Made by a program: the position numbers and the translations under genes. This document shows, piece after piece, positions 63,521 through 64,000 of a stretch of 64,000 bases of DNA (position 1 is its first letter; every line of letters starts with the position of its first letter). Source of the stretch: Yersinia enterocolitica subsp. enterocolitica. GTDB lineage: Bacteria; Pseudomonadota; Gammaproteobacteria; Enterobacterales; Enterobacteriaceae. The DNA is taken from NCBI RefSeq assembly GCF_901472495.1, contig NZ_LR590469.1, forward strand, positions 3,844,001 to 3,908,000. The letters run 5' to 3'. The notes under the pieces are model-generated. The model worked only from the letters and a program-made list of their open reading frames with translations, searched no databases and was not told the origin of the DNA.

Positions 63521-64000
63521 ATGCCACGTATTTTAGTGTTGACGGCCCACCGTAAGCCGGATGAATCCCGTATCAACCATCGGTTAATAGAGGCCATTCG
63601 CCCACTACCGAATGTGGCCGTGCATGAGCTGATTCGTGAGTATCCGGATTTTCAAATTGATGTGGCGCGAGAGCAGGAGTTACTGCAATCACATGATGTG
63701 ATTGTGATGATGTTTCCATTTTACTGGTACAGCTCACCGGCTATTTTAAGTGAATGGCAGGATGCGGTATTAACTTACGGCTTTGCTTATGGTAGTCGTG
63801 GGGACAAATTGCGTGGTAAGCCATTGCAATTGGTGGTGTCGACCGGCGGCAATGAACAAGCCTACAGCCCACAGGGCTATAATCGTTACCCAGCGCTGGA
63901 TTTGTTATTGCCCTTCCACGCTATGGCCAATATGACGGGTATGGATTTCCTTCCGCCGTATTTAGTGCAAGGGGCCAATGCGATGGAGGAGGAGACTTTG
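63521..64000 (+). CDS. NAD(P)H-dependent flavodoxin-like oxidoreductase (3' truncated by window end)
   Basis: The first 160 codons of a quinone-reductase/KefF-type protein: MPRILVLTAHRKPDESRINH, then MMFPFYWYSSPAILSEWQDA with the flavin-proximal PFYWYSSPA (about 66), GKPLQLVVSTGGNEQAY and LPFHAMANMTGMDFLPPY. The family uses FMN/FAD to reduce quinones or electrophiles; some members regulate the potassium channel Kef, but no kef gene is in view. The ATG follows TTGGAGAA. The stop lies beyond 64000. Confidence 0.9.
   Translation, partial: MPRILVLTAHRKPDESRINHRLIEAIRPLPNVAVHELIREYPDFQIDVAREQELLQSHDVIVMMFPFYWYSSPAILSEWQDAVLTYGFAYGSRGDKLRGKPLQLVVSTGGNEQAYSPQGYNRYPALDLLLPFHAMANMTGMDFLPPYLVQGANAMEEETL

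Overview
The window looks like chromosomal DNA of a Yersinia-type enterobacterium, closer to the Y. enterocolitica group than to E. coli. The basis is housekeeping proteins close to E. coli in sequence and length, ERIC-type repeats of the yersinial kind, and a gene order that follows the E. coli folP-to-yraR segment with extra blocks added. This is inference from family recognition; no database search was run.

Layout. 1-12.3 kb: information-processing core (folP, glmM, secG, tRNA-Leu, tRNA-fMet, rimP-nusA-infB-rbfA-truB-rpsO-pnp). 12.3-15.5 kb: nlpI, the 26-codon micro-ORF yrbN, and deaD. 15.5-30.6 kb: the conserved backbone (yhbW, ubiV-ubiU, ubiT, yhbS, yhbQ) interrupted by a small lipoprotein gene, a three-gene RND efflux system (adaptor, pump, outer-membrane channel) behind a Fur-like site, and a cysteine permease/desulfidase pair (cyuP-cyuA). 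30.7-34.9 kb: potE and speF behind the ornithine-sensing leader peptide speFL, which is only 34 codons long. 35.4-44.6 kb: an accessory carbohydrate locus with two divergent arms. One arm encodes a cytoplasmic heparinase II/III-type lyase and an exported alginate-lyase-family protein. The other encodes a complete sugar-type ABC importer and a second, non-exported alginate-lyase-family protein. 44.7-48 kb: yhbP, an unrecognised 329-aa protein in AT-rich DNA, and yraR. 48-55.8 kb: the C-P lyase operon phnFGHIJKLMNP without phnCDE or phnO. 56.1-59.2 kb: a Gly/Val-rich repetitive lipoprotein and a TpsB-type outer-membrane transporter. 59.4-62.4 kb: the anaerobic ribonucleotide reductase operon nrdD-nrdG with a paired NrdR operator; nrdG appears to start with ATT and an interrupted ERIC lies just upstream of it. 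62.5-64 kb: a LysR regulator divergent from a truncated NAD(P)H oxidoreductase.

How the genes work together. The accessory lyase locus reads as a split-compartment pathway: periplasmic cleavage of a uronate polymer, ABC uptake of oligomers, then cytoplasmic cleavage by two further lyases. A palindrome in the divergent promoter region resembles a KdgR operator. This locus is the best candidate for an undescribed system. The TpsB/lipoprotein pair and the 329-aa orphan come next. Anaerobic themes recur (nrdDG, ubiTUV, cyuPA, speF-potE).
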